Shown here piece by piece: positions 1 through 8,914 of a stretch of 64,000 nucleotides of DNA (its first letter is position 1; every line of letters starts with the position of its first letter). The notes beneath the pieces are model-generated. The model did no database searches, had not been told where the DNA came from, and worked only from the letters and a program-made list of their open reading frames with translations. Position numbers and translations under genes: made by a program. The DNA is taken from positions 423,215 through 487,214 of the forward strand of contig NZ_BMRA01000005.1 in assembly GCF_014648395.1 (NCBI RefSeq). The letters are read 5' to 3'. This DNA comes from Micromonospora fulviviridis. GTDB taxonomy: Bacteria; Actinomycetota; Actinomycetes; Mycobacteriales; Micromonosporaceae.

Positions 1-818
1 AGGTGCAGTTGCAGGCGAACTGCCGGGAGCGGGACGTCTTCCTCATCCAGCCGCTGGTGCCGCCGGTGCAGGAGCATCTGGTCGAGCTGCTGCTCATGAT
101 CGACGCAGCCCGTGGCGCGTCCGCGGGCCGGATCACCGTGGTGCTGCCGCACTACGCGTACGCCCGGTCGGACAAGAAGGACGCCCCGCGCATCTCGATC
201 GGCGGCCGGCTGGTCGCCGACCTGCTCACCTCGGCCGGCGCGCACCGGGTGCTCGCCATGACCCTGCACTCGCCGCAGGTGCACGGCTTCTTCAGCGTCC
301 CGGTGGACCACCTGCACGCGCTGCGCGAGCTGGCCGCCCACTTCAGGGGCCGGGACCTGAGCAACACCGTGGTGGTCTCGCCGGACCTGGGCAACGCCAA
401 GGAGGCGGCGGCGTTCGCCCGGATGCTCGGCACGCCGGTCGCGGCCGGCGCGAAGCAGCGGTTCAGCGACGACCGGGTGCAGATCAGCGCGATCATCGGC
501 GACGTGGCGGACCGGGACGTCATCGTGCTGGACGACGAGATCGCCAAGGGCAGCACGGTGATCGAGCTGATGAGCCACCTGCGCGAGCGGAAGGTCCGCT
601 CGATCCGGCTGGCCTGCACCCACGGCCTCTTCTCCAGCGGCGCGCTGAAGCGGCTGAGCGAGCAGGACGGGGTGCTGGAGGTGGTCTGCACCAACACGGT
701 GCCGATCCCGGAGGAGAAGCGGGTGCCGAAGCTGGAGGTGCTCTCGGTGGCGCCGGCCCTGGCCGAGGCGATGCGGCGGATCCACAACGGCGAGTCGGTG
801 AGCGCCCTCTTCGGCTGA
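1..818 (+). CDS. prs: Ribose-phosphate diphosphokinase (PRPP synthetase), 5' truncated by window edge
   Basis: Makes phosphoribosyl pyrophosphate from ribose 5-phosphate and ATP for nucleotide, histidine and tryptophan synthesis. About 271 residues are visible. The usual length is about 315-325, and the first visible residues align with roughly residue 50 of the family, so the true start lies before the window. Family landmarks are LLLMIDAAR, PHYAYARSDKK (ATP/ribose site region) and VVSPDLGNAKEA. The PRPP loop reads DDEIAKGST where ordinary enzymes have DDxxDTxGT, and the flexible catalytic loop is also diverged (AKQRFSDDR). This suggests a second, divergent paralogue rather than the housekeeping enzyme. 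The GTG at position 3 should not be taken as a start. Confidence 0.85.
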   Translation, partial: VQLQANCRERDVFLIQPLVPPVQEHLVELLLMIDAARGASAGRITVVLPHYAYARSDKKDAPRISIGGRLVADLLTSAGAHRVLAMTLHSPQVHGFFSVPVDHLHALRELAAHFRGRDLSNTVVVSPDLGNAKEAAAFARMLGTPVAAGAKQRFSDDRVQISAIIGDVADRDVIVLDDEIAKGSTVIELMSHLRERKVRSIRLACTHGLFSSGALKRLSEQDGVLEVVCTNTVPIPEEKRVPKLEVLSVAPALAEAMRRIHNGESVSALFG

Positions 819-839
819 GGCCGCCGGGGGGCGGCCGGG

Positions 840-1304
840 TCAGCCGTCGGCCGGCTGCTTGACGTGCCGGGCGGCCAGCGCCGTGGTGATCCGGACGATC
901 GTGCCGGCCTCGCCGGTCTCCACCGCCATGGTGTCGCTGAGCTCCCGGGCCAGCCAGAGGCCCCAGCCGCCGGCGGTGTCCGGGGCGGGCCGGGCGCGGT
1001 CGCCGAGCCGCTGCGCGCTGATTCCGTGGCCGTGGTCGGCGACCTCGCAGACCAGTTCGCCGGCGCGGCGCCACAGCCGCAGCCGGCCCTGGCCGCCGCC
1101 GTGCCGCACCGCGTTGGTGATCAGCTCGTTGACCGCCAGCACGAAGTCGTCCAGCTGCTGGCCGGCCAGCCCCGCCGCGTGCGCGCAGGAGGTGACCGAG
1201 TGTCGTAGCTCGGTCACCTGGGCCTGGTCGAAGGCCTCGGCGATGAGGAGGGAATGTTCGATGGGCACAACCGTACGCGGTGCGGGGGGTTCTGGAGTTG
1301 TCAT
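840..1304 (-). CDS. RsbW-like ATP-binding protein (anti-sigma factor family)
   Basis: Small GHKL-fold ATPase of 154 residues, the size of RsbW/SpoIIAB-type anti-sigma kinases. The N box is NELITNAVRHGG (about residues 59-70), the G1 box is VADHGHGIS (88-96), and a second glycine motif AGGWGLWLARELSD follows (111-124). Proteins of this family bind and phosphorylate anti-sigma antagonists or hold sigma factors, but no cognate sigma gene is adjacent. The start chosen (MTTPEP) follows a GGGACGGGG stretch; an in-frame ATG ten codons upstream is the alternative. It is divergent from the histidine kinase gene at 1419. Confidence 0.8.
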   Translation of the reverse strand: MTTPEPPAPRTVVPIEHSLLIAEAFDQAQVTELRHSVTSCAHAAGLAGQQLDDFVLAVNELITNAVRHGGGQGRLRLWRRAGELVCEVADHGHGISAQRLGDRARPAPDTAGGWGLWLARELSDTMAVETGEAGTIVRITTALAARHVKQPADG

Positions 1305-1418
1305 GGCCCCGTCCCGGCGCTGGATCTTGGTCATTTTCGCGGCATTTCCACCGTACGTCAGGGTTTCCCGCACCGCACCCTCGGCCCAGTGGTGCGCGGC
1401 TGTGGCAGGGTGTCGCGC

Positions 1419-2543
1419 ATGCCGTCGTCCCCGGAGGGCCTGGAGGTCCCGCTCTGGCGGTCCATCGCGGTGTTCCGCTTCGCCTCGCTGGCGTACGTGG
1501 GGCTGCTGGTCCTCCGCGACGCCGACCGCTACGCGCACCCGGTCGCCGCCGGCGGCGTACTCCTGGGAATGCTGGCCTGGACCGGGGCGACCACGGCCGG
1601 TTACCGGCGCCCGGCGGGCCGGCGCTGGCCGCTGCTCCTGGCCGACCTCGGCGTGGTGCTGGCGATCATGCTGGCCACGCCGTGGGTGGTCGGCCGCGCG
1701 GCACTCGCCGCCGGCGTGCCCACCCTGACCGTCGCCTGGCTGGCCGGGCCGGTGCTGGCCTGGGCCGTCTCCGGCGGCCGGCGGCGCGGCGCGGTGGCCG
1801 CGCTGGTGCTCGGCGGGGCCGACCTGGCCACCCGGGAGCGGATCGGTCAGTCCTCGCTCACCGGGGTGATCCTCCTGCTGCTCGCCGGGGTGGTGGTGGG
1901 GCACGTGGCCCGGCTGGCCGTGGAGGCCGAGGCGCGGCTGCAACGGGCGGTGGAGCTGGAGGCGGCCACCCGGGAGCGGGAGCGGTTGGCCCGGGACATC
2001 CACGACTCGGTGCTGCAGGTGCTGGCGCTGGTCCGGCGGCGCGGCGCCGACCTGGACGGCGAGGCCGCCGAGCTGGCCCGGCTGGCCGGCGAGCAGGAGG
2101 CCGCGCTGCGCACGCTGATCGGCCGGGCGGGCGCCGCGCCGGACGGGGCGGGCGACGCCCGGGACCTGCGCGACCTGCTCGACCGGTACGCCTCGACGAC
2201 CGTGCAGGTGGCCGCGCCGGCCACCCCGGTGCCGCTGCCCGCGGGGGTGGCCGGCGAACTGGCCGCCGCGGTCGGGGCGGCCCTGGACAACGTGACCCGG
2301 CACGCCGGCGGGCGGGCCTGGGTGCTGATCGAGGACGAGGGGGAGACGGTGACCGTCTCGGTACGCGACGAGGGCCCGGGAATCCCGGACGGGCGGCTGG
2401 CCGAGGCCGCCGCGCAGGGCCGGCTCGGGGTGGCGCAGTCCATCCGGGGCCGGGTGGCCGACCTGGGCGGCGAGGTACGCATCGTCTCCGCCCCGGGCAC
2501 CGGCACCGAGATCGAGCTGACCGTGCCGCGGGGTGACCGGTGA
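1419..2543 (+). CDS. Sensor histidine kinase (HisKA_3 / NarL-type)
   Basis: Membrane sensor kinase of 374 residues that would autophosphorylate and pass phosphate to the response regulator encoded next. The N-terminal half has about five hydrophobic segments with almost no extracellular loop, so it probably senses within the membrane. A short coiled region (RLQRAVELEAATRERERLA) leads to the HisKA_3 H box DIHDSVLQVLALV with the phospho-acceptor His near residue 195. The ATPase domain shows ALDNVTRHAGG, VRDEGPGIPDGR and a C-terminal GTGTEIELTVP. The ATG start sits 8 bases after GCAGGG. Its stop overlaps the GTG of the regulator (GTGA), so the two are translationally coupled. Confidence 0.9.
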   Translation: MPSSPEGLEVPLWRSIAVFRFASLAYVGLLVLRDADRYAHPVAAGGVLLGMLAWTGATTAGYRRPAGRRWPLLLADLGVVLAIMLATPWVVGRAALAAGVPTLTVAWLAGPVLAWAVSGGRRRGAVAALVLGGADLATRERIGQSSLTGVILLLLAGVVVGHVARLAVEAEARLQRAVELEAATRERERLARDIHDSVLQVLALVRRRGADLDGEAAELARLAGEQEAALRTLIGRAGAAPDGAGDARDLRDLLDRYASTTVQVAAPATPVPLPAGVAGELAAAVGAALDNVTRHAGGRAWVLIEDEGETVTVSVRDEGPGIPDGRLAEAAAQGRLGVAQSIRGRVADLGGEVRIVSAPGTGTEIELTVPRGDR

Positions 2544-3187
2544 GCATCCGGGTGATGGTGGTCGACGACCACCCGATGTGGCGGGAGGGCGTGGCCCGGG
2601 ACCTCACCGAGGCCGGGCACGTGGTGGTGGCGACCACGGGGGAGGGGCGCCAGGCGGTGCGGGTGGCCGCGGCGGCCCGCCCCGACGTGGTCGTGCTCGA
2701 CCTGCAACTGCCGGACGTCTCCGGCGTCGAGGTGGTCCAGGGGCTGCGTGCCGCCCTTCCCGAGGTGCGGGTGCTCATGCTGTCGGCCAGCGGCGAGCCG
2801 CAGAGCGTGCTGGACGCGGTCAAGGCCGGCGCCACCGGCTACCTGCTGAAGTCGGCCGCGCCGGCCGAGTTCCTGGACGCGGTGCGCCGCACGGCGGCCG
2901 GCGAGCCGGTCTTCACCCCGGGCCTGGCGGGCCTGGTGCTGGGGGAGTACCGGCGGCTGGCCGCCGCGCCGCCCGCCCCGCACGACGACGCACCCCGGCT
3001 CACCGAGCGGGAGACCGAGGTGCTGCGTCTGGTGGCGAAGGGGTTGTCGTACAAGCAGATCGCCGAGCGCCTCGGGCTCTCCCACCGGACGGTGCAGAAC
3101 CACGTGCAGAACACGCTCGGCAAGCTCCAGCTGCACAACCGGGTCGAGCTGACCCGGTACGCGATCGAGCGGGGCCTGGACGGCTGA
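2540..3187 (+). CDS. LuxR/NarL-family response regulator
   Basis: DNA-binding response regulator of 215 residues, partner of the preceding histidine kinase. The receiver domain (about 1-120) has acidic residues D9/D10 and the phospho-acceptor D54 in VVVLDLQLPDVSG, and a Lys in YLLKSAAPAEF. The C-terminal LuxR-type helix-turn-helix (about 148-200) reads LTERETEVLRLVAKGLSY followed by KQIAERLGLSHRTVQNHV. The GTG start overlaps the kinase stop. Target genes are not evident; the divergent RsbW-like gene at 840-1304 is a plausible neighbour target, by inference only. Confidence 0.92.
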   Translation: MSIRVMVVDDHPMWREGVARDLTEAGHVVVATTGEGRQAVRVAAAARPDVVVLDLQLPDVSGVEVVQGLRAALPEVRVLMLSASGEPQSVLDAVKAGATGYLLKSAAPAEFLDAVRRTAAGEPVFTPGLAGLVLGEYRRLAAAPPAPHDDAPRLTERETEVLRLVAKGLSYKQIAERLGLSHRTVQNHVQNTLGKLQLHNRVELTRYAIERGLDG

Positions 3188-3190
3188 GGC

Positions 3191-3763
3191 TCAGGTCGCC
3201 TCCGGCGGCCGCGTCTCGTGGATGGCCAGTTCCTCCGCGGTCGCCCCGCCCCCGGCCGAGCCGGCGTCGTACGCGACGTTGTCGGTCTCCTGGTCGGTGT
3301 GCGCCCCCTCGTCCGGCTCGACCAGCCGCCCCACCTGGTGGTCGGCGACCGTGCCGAGCTGGCCGTGGTCGTAGATGGAGACCGGGGAGTGCGGGTCGGA
3401 GGTCGGGCCGGGGTCGATCACGTCGGCGTCGAGCTGGGCCTGCGCGGCGGCCTCCTCGCTGTCCGCCTCGGCCGCGATGTCCGGGTCGACCGGGCCGGCC
3501 AGCGGGTCGTCGGCGGCCCGCTCGTACTGCTCGCGCTGGAGCTTGTAGTCCAGCGACTCGCCGTCGAGCTGCTCCTCGGCGGTGGTGCCGAAGCGGTCCA
3601 CGGCCACCGGGGTGCGGTCGCCGGGCAGCTGGGCCGGCTCCGGCCCGTCCGCCTCGCGTCCGGTCAGCACGTCGTCGTTGGCGGTCGAGTCGTCGTCGGC
3701 GGTGTCCGGCAGGCCCTCCGCCTCGGGGTCGGACACGGGGGTGGGGTACTCGTCGTCGCGCAT
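3191..3763 (-). CDS. DUF5709-type acidic protein
   Basis: Soluble, very acidic protein of 190 residues with no signal peptide or membrane segment. It matches the actinobacterial DUF5709 pattern. A low-complexity N-terminal half rich in Asp/Glu begins MRDDEYPTPVSDPEAEGLPD, and a conserved C-terminal block contains SVYDHG-like SIYDHGQLGTV, GRLVEPDEGAHTD and EELAIH. Function is unknown. The gene converges on the response regulator gene with only three bases between the stops. Confidence 0.8.
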   Translation of the reverse strand: MRDDEYPTPVSDPEAEGLPDTADDDSTANDDVLTGREADGPEPAQLPGDRTPVAVDRFGTTAEEQLDGESLDYKLQREQYERAADDPLAGPVDPDIAAEADSEEAAAQAQLDADVIDPGPTSDPHSPVSIYDHGQLGTVADHQVGRLVEPDEGAHTDQETDNVAYDAGSAGGGATAEELAIHETRPPEAT

Positions 3764-3843
3764 GACCGGGATCTACCCACTGCGCTCGCCGGATTAACCG
3801 CAACCGGCGGGGTGGATCGGGAGAAACGGGGCAAAAAGGGGCC

Positions 3844-4590
3844 TCAGCTGCGGAGCCGGGCCTCGTCCTCCGCGTGCAGCACGCACCAGACGACCTTGCC
3901 GTCCGGCAGCGGCGTGCTGCCCCAGCACCGGGCCACCGTGTCGATGAGCAGCAGCCCCCGCCCTCCGGTGGAGGTGAGCGGGGCCAGCCCGGCGTACGCC
4001 GGCCGCCGGTGGGAGTGGTCCCCGACCGCCAGGTGCAGGGCGCCGTCCCGCGGCGCCACCCGGACGGTCATTGGCGTCCCGGCGTGCGCGACCACGTTGT
4101 TGACCATCTCGGTGACCGCGATGGAGGCCGGCTCGGCCAGCTCCGGCACGCCCCACCGGGCGCAGCCGTCGGCGACCACCGCCCGGGCCTCCCGGGCGGC
4201 CGCCACCACCGGGGGCAGGTCGGCGGTGAGCACCGCGGCCAGCGGCGCGTCGCGCAGCGCGGCCTGCGCCGCGTCGAGGGACCGGTGAACCGGCGCGGCG
4301 CCGCCCGGCCGGCCGGGCGGGTCCAGCACTAGCAGGCCGGCGGCGGGCCAGTCGGACGCCACCCGGTGCACCTCGTCGAGGACGTCCCGGGCCGCCGGGT
4401 CGGCGATCAGCACCCCGGACAGGTCGACGATCACCGCGCCCGGCCGCTGCCAGAGCCGGGCGAGCAGCGCGCCCCGCACGGCATCGAGCCCGGCCAGGTC
4501 CAGCACGCCGGTCAGCCGGACGACGGCGGAGGACTCGTCCGTCTCCACCAGGCAGCGCACGTCCGTCGGCATGATCGTCCCATTGTGCAT
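3844..4590 (-). CDS. STAS-domain plus RsbW-like ATPase fusion protein
   Basis: Protein of about 248 residues that joins two modules usually encoded separately in partner-switching systems. The N-terminal STAS/anti-anti-sigma-like domain (about 5-110) has VRLTGVLDLAGLDAVR and VIVDLSGVLIADPAA. The C-terminal GHKL ATPase (about 125-245) has VTEMVNNVVAHAG as N box, VGDHSHRRP in place of a good DxGxG box, and STGGRGLLLIDTVA. The degenerate G1 box leaves kinase activity in doubt. The alternative start MPTDVRC (first base 4572), six codons in, has a GGGAC five bases upstream and could be the real one. The STAS serine normally phosphorylated is not obvious. Confidence 0.75.
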   Translation of the reverse strand: MHNGTIMPTDVRCLVETDESSAVVRLTGVLDLAGLDAVRGALLARLWQRPGAVIVDLSGVLIADPAARDVLDEVHRVASDWPAAGLLVLDPPGRPGGAAPVHRSLDAAQAALRDAPLAAVLTADLPPVVAAAREARAVVADGCARWGVPELAEPASIAVTEMVNNVVAHAGTPMTVRVAPRDGALHLAVGDHSHRRPAYAGLAPLTSTGGRGLLLIDTVARCWGSTPLPDGKVVWCVLHAEDEARLRS

Positions 4591-4628
4591 GCCCGCCCCC
4601 CGACGCGCATCAGTCCGGTCCGCGGGAC

Positions 4629-5630
4629 TCATCCGCGTTCCGTACGGGAACGTCGGCTCATGGCCGCCACGGTGCCGACGGCCGTGCCGGCCGCCGCCAG
4701 CCCGAAGGCCGCCGTCAGGCGGATCAGCTGCGCGCGCCGGCCCTGCCACCCGTCGGTCCGCTCTGCCGCCGCGTCCGCCCGGAACACGTTGCCGGTGGCG
4801 TCCAGGCGTACGCCCGGGCCGAACTGGGTGCGCGCGGCGTACCAGCCGAGCACCCGCTCGGCCAGCGCCGGGGCGAGCCGCCACTGGATCCCCATGAGCC
4901 GGGCCGCGCCCCCGGCGTACGCCTCCCGCCGTGGCCGGCGCAGCAGCCGGACGATCGTCTCGGCCACCATCTCCGGCGGGTAGACCGGTGGGGGCGGGGT
5001 CAGCTCCCGGCCGGTGTGGTTGGCGGCGTGCCGGAAGAACGGGGTGTCGATGGTGGCCGGCAGCACCGTGCAGAGCGAGATGTGGCCCCGGCCGGTCACC
5101 CGCAGCTCCTGCCGGACCGTGTCGGCCAACCCACGGATCGCGTGCTTCGTGGCGTTGTACGCCGACTGGTACGGCATGGCCACCTCGGCCAGCACCGAGG
5201 CGTTGTTGACCAGCACCCCGCCGCCGCCCGCGTCGAGCCAGGGCAGGGCCGCCCTGGTCCCGTACACGGTGCCGAGCAGGTTCACCTCGACCACCCGGCG
5301 GAACTCGATCACCGGGATCTCGTCGAAGAGCCCCACCGTGCCCACCGCCGCGTTGTTGACCCAGGCGTCGATCCGGCCGAACTCGGCCGCCGCCCGCGCC
5401 GCGAGCCGCACCACCGCCTCCGGGTCCGTCACGTCGGTCGGCACCACCAGGGCCCGCCCGCCCAACTCCCGGCAGCGGTCGGCGACCCGGTGCAGCGCCT
5501 CCTCGCTCCGGGCGGCCAGCACCACGTCGGCGCCCCGGCGGGCCAGCGCGTACCCGGTGGCCGCGCCGATGCCGCTGGAGGCGCCCGTGATCACGACCGT
5601 GGCGTCGTCGAGGCTGCGGGTGAGAGGCAT
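4629..5630 (-). CDS. Short-chain dehydrogenase/reductase with C-terminal membrane anchor
   Basis: NAD(P)-dependent oxidoreductase of 333 residues. The Rossmann nucleotide motif TGASSGIG is near residues 15-22, NNAAVG follows, and the catalytic set is the Ser of VNNASVLAE plus YQSAYNATKHA (YxxxK). It is longer than a classical SDR (about 250). The extra C-terminal 80 residues end in a hydrophobic stretch (LIRLTAAFGLAAAGTAVGTV) followed by basic residues, so the enzyme may be membrane tethered. The substrate cannot be told from sequence. The ATG start has a GGGCGAAGA ribosome site. Confidence 0.88.
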   Translation of the reverse strand: MPLTRSLDDATVVITGASSGIGAATGYALARRGADVVLAARSEEALHRVADRCRELGGRALVVPTDVTDPEAVVRLAARAAAEFGRIDAWVNNAAVGTVGLFDEIPVIEFRRVVEVNLLGTVYGTRAALPWLDAGGGGVLVNNASVLAEVAMPYQSAYNATKHAIRGLADTVRQELRVTGRGHISLCTVLPATIDTPFFRHAANHTGRELTPPPPVYPPEMVAETIVRLLRRPRREAYAGGAARLMGIQWRLAPALAERVLGWYAARTQFGPGVRLDATGNVFRADAAAERTDGWQGRRAQLIRLTAAFGLAAAGTAVGTVAAMSRRSRTERG

Positions 5631-5868
5631 TCTTCGCCCGTACCCCCGGTCCGGCCGGGTCATGCCGCCCGAGTCGCCCGGATCACGGTTGGTTTGCCGC
5701 CCGTCCGGGCAACCTGTCCGTAAGGCGACCGCGCCGCGCGCTGTCCCATCCGCGCGACGGCCCGCCGGTCCGCTCCCGATCTGCCAGGTTTCGGCGCACC
5801 GGGGCCGGGTTAATGGGACCCTCTGACCGGAGGACTCCACCGCTCGCGAGAACGCATGGAGGTGCACC

Positions 5869-7107
5869 ATGCGCGTCGGCCTTGTGTGCGCGCACGCCGG
5901 CTCGTCCGTCGACGGTCCCACCGTCGGGACGCACCAGCACATCGCGCGGGTGGCGGCCGAGCTCGCCGCACGGGGCCACGACGTCCGGGTGTACGAGCGC
6001 CGCGACGCGCCGGGCCAGGAATCCGTCGACGTGGACGGCTACCACCTGGAGCGCGTCCCGGTCGGCCCGCCCGCCCCGCTGCCCACCGCCGAGCTGGTGC
6101 CGTACGTGACCGAGTTCGGCCGCTGGCTGGCGCAGCGATGGTCCGGCGACTGGACCCCCGAGGTGGTGCACGGGCACTACTGGGTCGGCGGGCTGGCGGC
6201 GGCACACGCCGTCCGCGAGACCGACATCCCGGTGGTGCAGACCTTCCACTCGCTCGGCGTCGAGCAGCTGCGCCACCTCGGCGGCGGGTACGACGGGCCG
6301 GGGGAGCGGATCCCGCTGGAACGGGCGCTGACCCGGGCCGTCGACATCGCGGTCGCCCAGTGCAACGACGAGGTCGACGAGCTGACCCGGATGGGACTCC
6401 AGCGCACCTCGGTGGCGATGGTGCCGACCGGGGTGGACACCGCGCAGTTCCACCCGGACGGCGAGGCGGCACCTCGCGACCAGCGGGCCCGCATCCTCTC
6501 CGTCGGCGGGCTCGCGCCCGGGCACGGCCAGGACGACCTGATCCGGGCCATGCGGCTGGTCGGCGACGCCGAGCTGGTGATCGCCGGTGGCCCGCCGGCC
6601 GAGCAGCTCGCCAACCACGCCGAGGCGCGCCGGCTGCGCGAGCTGGCCGAGCGGACCGGGGTGGGCGAGCAGGTGAAGCTGGTCGGCGCGGTCCCGCACG
6701 ACCAGATGGCCACCTGGTACCGCTCCGCCGACGTGGTCGCCTGCACCCCGCACTACGCGTCGGCCGGCCGGGTGTCGCTGGAGGCGATGGCCTGCGGCGT
6801 CCCGGTGGTCGGCTACGCCATGGGCGGTATCGCCGACGCGGTGGTCGACGAGGTGACCGGCAAGCTGGTGCCGCCCGGGGACGTACGCACGCTCGGCGTC
6901 ACCCTGCGCCGGATCCTCGCCGACAACGCCGGGCGGTTCGCGTACGGGCACGCCGCGGTGGACCGGGTCCGGTGCAGCTACACCTGGGAACGGACGGCCG
7001 GCGCGCTGGAGCGGCTCTACGAGCGGGTGATCGGGCGGCGGAAGCCTGCCGAGCCGCCGGCCCCCGTCGAGGTGGCCGCCGAGCGCGGACCCGTCGAGGC
7101 GGCCTGA
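5869..7107 (+). CDS. GT4-family glycosyltransferase
   Basis: Retaining GT-B glycosyltransferase of 412 residues, resembling the MshA/sucrose-phosphate-synthase-like branch. The N-terminal acceptor domain has the glycine-rich opening (PTVGTHQHIARVAAELAARG) and VVHGHYWVGGLAAA. The C-terminal donor domain has PTGVDTAQF, VGGLAPGHGQDDLIRAM and the E-x7-E-type motif in AGRVSLEAMACGVPVVG. The nucleotide-sugar and acceptor are unknown; nothing adjacent points to mycothiol synthesis specifically. A strong GGAGGTG ribosome site precedes the ATG. Confidence 0.88.
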   Translation: MRVGLVCAHAGSSVDGPTVGTHQHIARVAAELAARGHDVRVYERRDAPGQESVDVDGYHLERVPVGPPAPLPTAELVPYVTEFGRWLAQRWSGDWTPEVVHGHYWVGGLAAAHAVRETDIPVVQTFHSLGVEQLRHLGGGYDGPGERIPLERALTRAVDIAVAQCNDEVDELTRMGLQRTSVAMVPTGVDTAQFHPDGEAAPRDQRARILSVGGLAPGHGQDDLIRAMRLVGDAELVIAGGPPAEQLANHAEARRLRELAERTGVGEQVKLVGAVPHDQMATWYRSADVVACTPHYASAGRVSLEAMACGVPVVGYAMGGIADAVVDEVTGKLVPPGDVRTLGVTLRRILADNAGRFAYGHAAVDRVRCSYTWERTAGALERLYERVIGRRKPAEPPAPVEVAAERGPVEAA

Positions 7108-7108
7108 C

Positions 7109-8008
7109 TCAGCGCCGGGCGCGGACGGCCGAGCCGGCCCCGATCATCGCGGGCTCCCGGTCCCGCGCCACCGCGTGGTGGTGCTGCGGCTCGGCGTAGC
7201 GGGTCAGGCCGACCACGGCGGCCAGCGTGGCCAGGAAGCCGAGCCCGGCCAGCCACTCCCTGCCCGGCCAGATCCGGTCGTCGAGCAGCAGCAGGCCGAC
7301 GATCGCCGCGGGCACCGCCCCGGCGGCGTCCATGGCGGCCACCGCGGCCGTGGTCGAGCCGCGCTGCATGGCCAGGCCGAGCAGGAGTTGGCCCACCACC
7401 GAGTGGGCGATCAGCAGGTAGAGCAGCGGGTCACGGACGAACGCCTCCGCCGAGTCGGCCGAGGCGAGCGGCCGGGCCGCAACCGCGGCGGCGGAGAACG
7501 CCATCCCGGCCAGCGAGCCCAGCACCACGGAGCCGGGCGCGCCGTGCAGCCGGACGGCGAAGAAGCCGAGCACCGCGATCACCCCGAGCGCCACCGCCAG
7601 GCCGACCAGCCCGGCGGTGCCGAGCTGCCGGGACGGCGCCGGCTGGGCGGCCAGCACCAGCGCGGTGATCCCGCCGAACAGGAGCACCAGCAGCGCCACC
7701 TCGGCGGCCGGCAGGCGCCACTTGAGCACCAGCACGCCGAGTACGGCGGTCACCCCCAGCCCGGCCGCCACGCTCGCCTGGACCAGGAACAGCGGCAGGT
7801 CGCGGCGGGCCAGGAAGGCCAGCACGAAGCCGACGACCTGGCAGGAGAGCCCGACCAGGTAGGTCCGGTGACTGGCCAGCCGGATCAGCAGCCCGGGATC
7901 GAAGGTGTGGTGCACGGTGGTGCGCGCCGCGGCCACCGACTGGAGGAGGTTGGCGAAGCCGTACGCGACGATCATCGCCGCCAGGAAGCACCAACCGGAG
8001 GAGACCAC
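7109..8008 (-). CDS. Multi-pass membrane protein of drug/metabolite-transporter type
   Basis: Integral membrane protein of 299 residues with about nine to ten hydrophobic segments, arranged like the EamA/DMT superfamily with two similar halves. The charged C-terminal tail is cytoplasmic-like. There is a conserved-looking AMDAAGAVPAAIVGLLLLDDR segment in the second half, but no catalytic motif. The substrate is unknown. The GTG start is weakly supported; no better start is close. The gene converges on the glycosyltransferase gene with one base between the stops. Confidence 0.7.
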   Translation of the reverse strand: MVSSGWCFLAAMIVAYGFANLLQSVAAARTTVHHTFDPGLLIRLASHRTYLVGLSCQVVGFVLAFLARRDLPLFLVQASVAAGLGVTAVLGVLVLKWRLPAAEVALLVLLFGGITALVLAAQPAPSRQLGTAGLVGLAVALGVIAVLGFFAVRLHGAPGSVVLGSLAGMAFSAAAVAARPLASADSAEAFVRDPLLYLLIAHSVVGQLLLGLAMQRGSTTAAVAAMDAAGAVPAAIVGLLLLDDRIWPGREWLAGLGFLATLAAVVGLTRYAEPQHHHAVARDREPAMIGAGSAVRARR

Positions 8009-8035
8009 CTGGCGAGGATAGAGGCTACCGGTGGG

Positions 8036-8854
8036 TCAGCGCGCGGCTGGCCGGCCGAGCCGGGCCAGGATGTCGTCGTGCAGCGGGCCGTTGCTGGCGA
8101 TGGCGCTGAGGTCACCCGCGCCGTCGCCGGCCAGGGCCGGCCGGCCGGCCAGGTCGGTGAACGTGCCGCCGGCCTCGGTGACGATCGGGACCAGCGCCGC
8201 GACGTCCCAGAGCGACAGCTCCGGCTCCACCATCACGTCCAGCGCCCCCTCGGCCAGCAGCATGTAGCCGTAGAAGTCGCCGTACGCCCGGCTGCGCCAG
8301 GCGTCCCGCATGATCTGGAGCACCGGCTCCAGCCGGCCGGCTTCCTCCCAGCCGGTGAGCGAGGAGTAGCAGAAGCTGGCGTCGGCCAGGGTGGTCACCC
8401 CGGAGACCCGGATCGGGGCGCCGGAGGCCAGGTCGGGGCCGGCGAAGGCGCCCGCGCCGCGGGCCGCCCACCAGCGCCGGCCGAGCGCCGGGGCGGACAC
8501 CAGGCCGAGCACGGCCCGGTCGCCCTCCAGCAGCGCGATGAGGGTGGCCCAGACGGGTACGCCCCGGACGAAGTTCTTGGTGCCGTCGATCGGGTCGACG
8601 ATCCACCGCCGCCCGTCCGGGCCGGTGGCCGGCTGCTCGCCGTACTCCTCGCCGAGCAGGCCGTCGCCGGGACGGTGGGTGGCCAGCAGGGACCGGATCT
8701 CCCGCTCGACGGCGGTGTCCGCGTCGGAGACCGGGGTCAGGTCGGGCTTCGACTCCACCCGCAGGTCCAGGGCGCGGAACCGGGCCGTGGAGAGGGCGTC
8801 GGCGGCGTCCGCGAGCCGGTGGGCGAGGGCGAGGTCGTCGGCGTACCCGGTCAT
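8036..8854 (-). CDS. hisN: Histidinol-phosphatase, inositol-monophosphatase family
   Basis: Mg-dependent phosphatase of 272 residues in the inositol monophosphatase superfamily. In actinobacteria this subgroup carries out the histidinol-phosphate phosphatase step of histidine synthesis. Metal-binding motifs are GEEYGE (region 70), DPIDGTKNFVRG (about 90) and WDVAALVPIVTEAGG (about 218). The opening block VSDADTAVEREI is also typical. An in-frame GTG three codons upstream is an alternative start. The gene lies in the same orientation as rsgA and aroA, but 60 bases separate it from rsgA. Inositol monophosphatase activity is the main alternative assignment. Confidence 0.85.
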   Translation of the reverse strand: MTGYADDLALAHRLADAADALSTARFRALDLRVESKPDLTPVSDADTAVEREIRSLLATHRPGDGLLGEEYGEQPATGPDGRRWIVDPIDGTKNFVRGVPVWATLIALLEGDRAVLGLVSAPALGRRWWAARGAGAFAGPDLASGAPIRVSGVTTLADASFCYSSLTGWEEAGRLEPVLQIMRDAWRSRAYGDFYGYMLLAEGALDVMVEPELSLWDVAALVPIVTEAGGTFTDLAGRPALAGDGAGDLSAIASNGPLHDDILARLGRPAAR

Positions 8855-8914
8855 GGTCGACACGGTAGCGACGCCCGCCCGGCCGCGACCGGCGGGTGGC
8901 CGGGGTTCCGCCGG

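Noticed and set aside
840..2303. Very long minus-strand frame (487 codons) overlapping the kinase gene
   Set aside because: Only its last 154 codons look like protein; the rest is a Pro/Arg/Gly-rich shadow of the plus-strand histidine kinase gene, typical of high-GC DNA.
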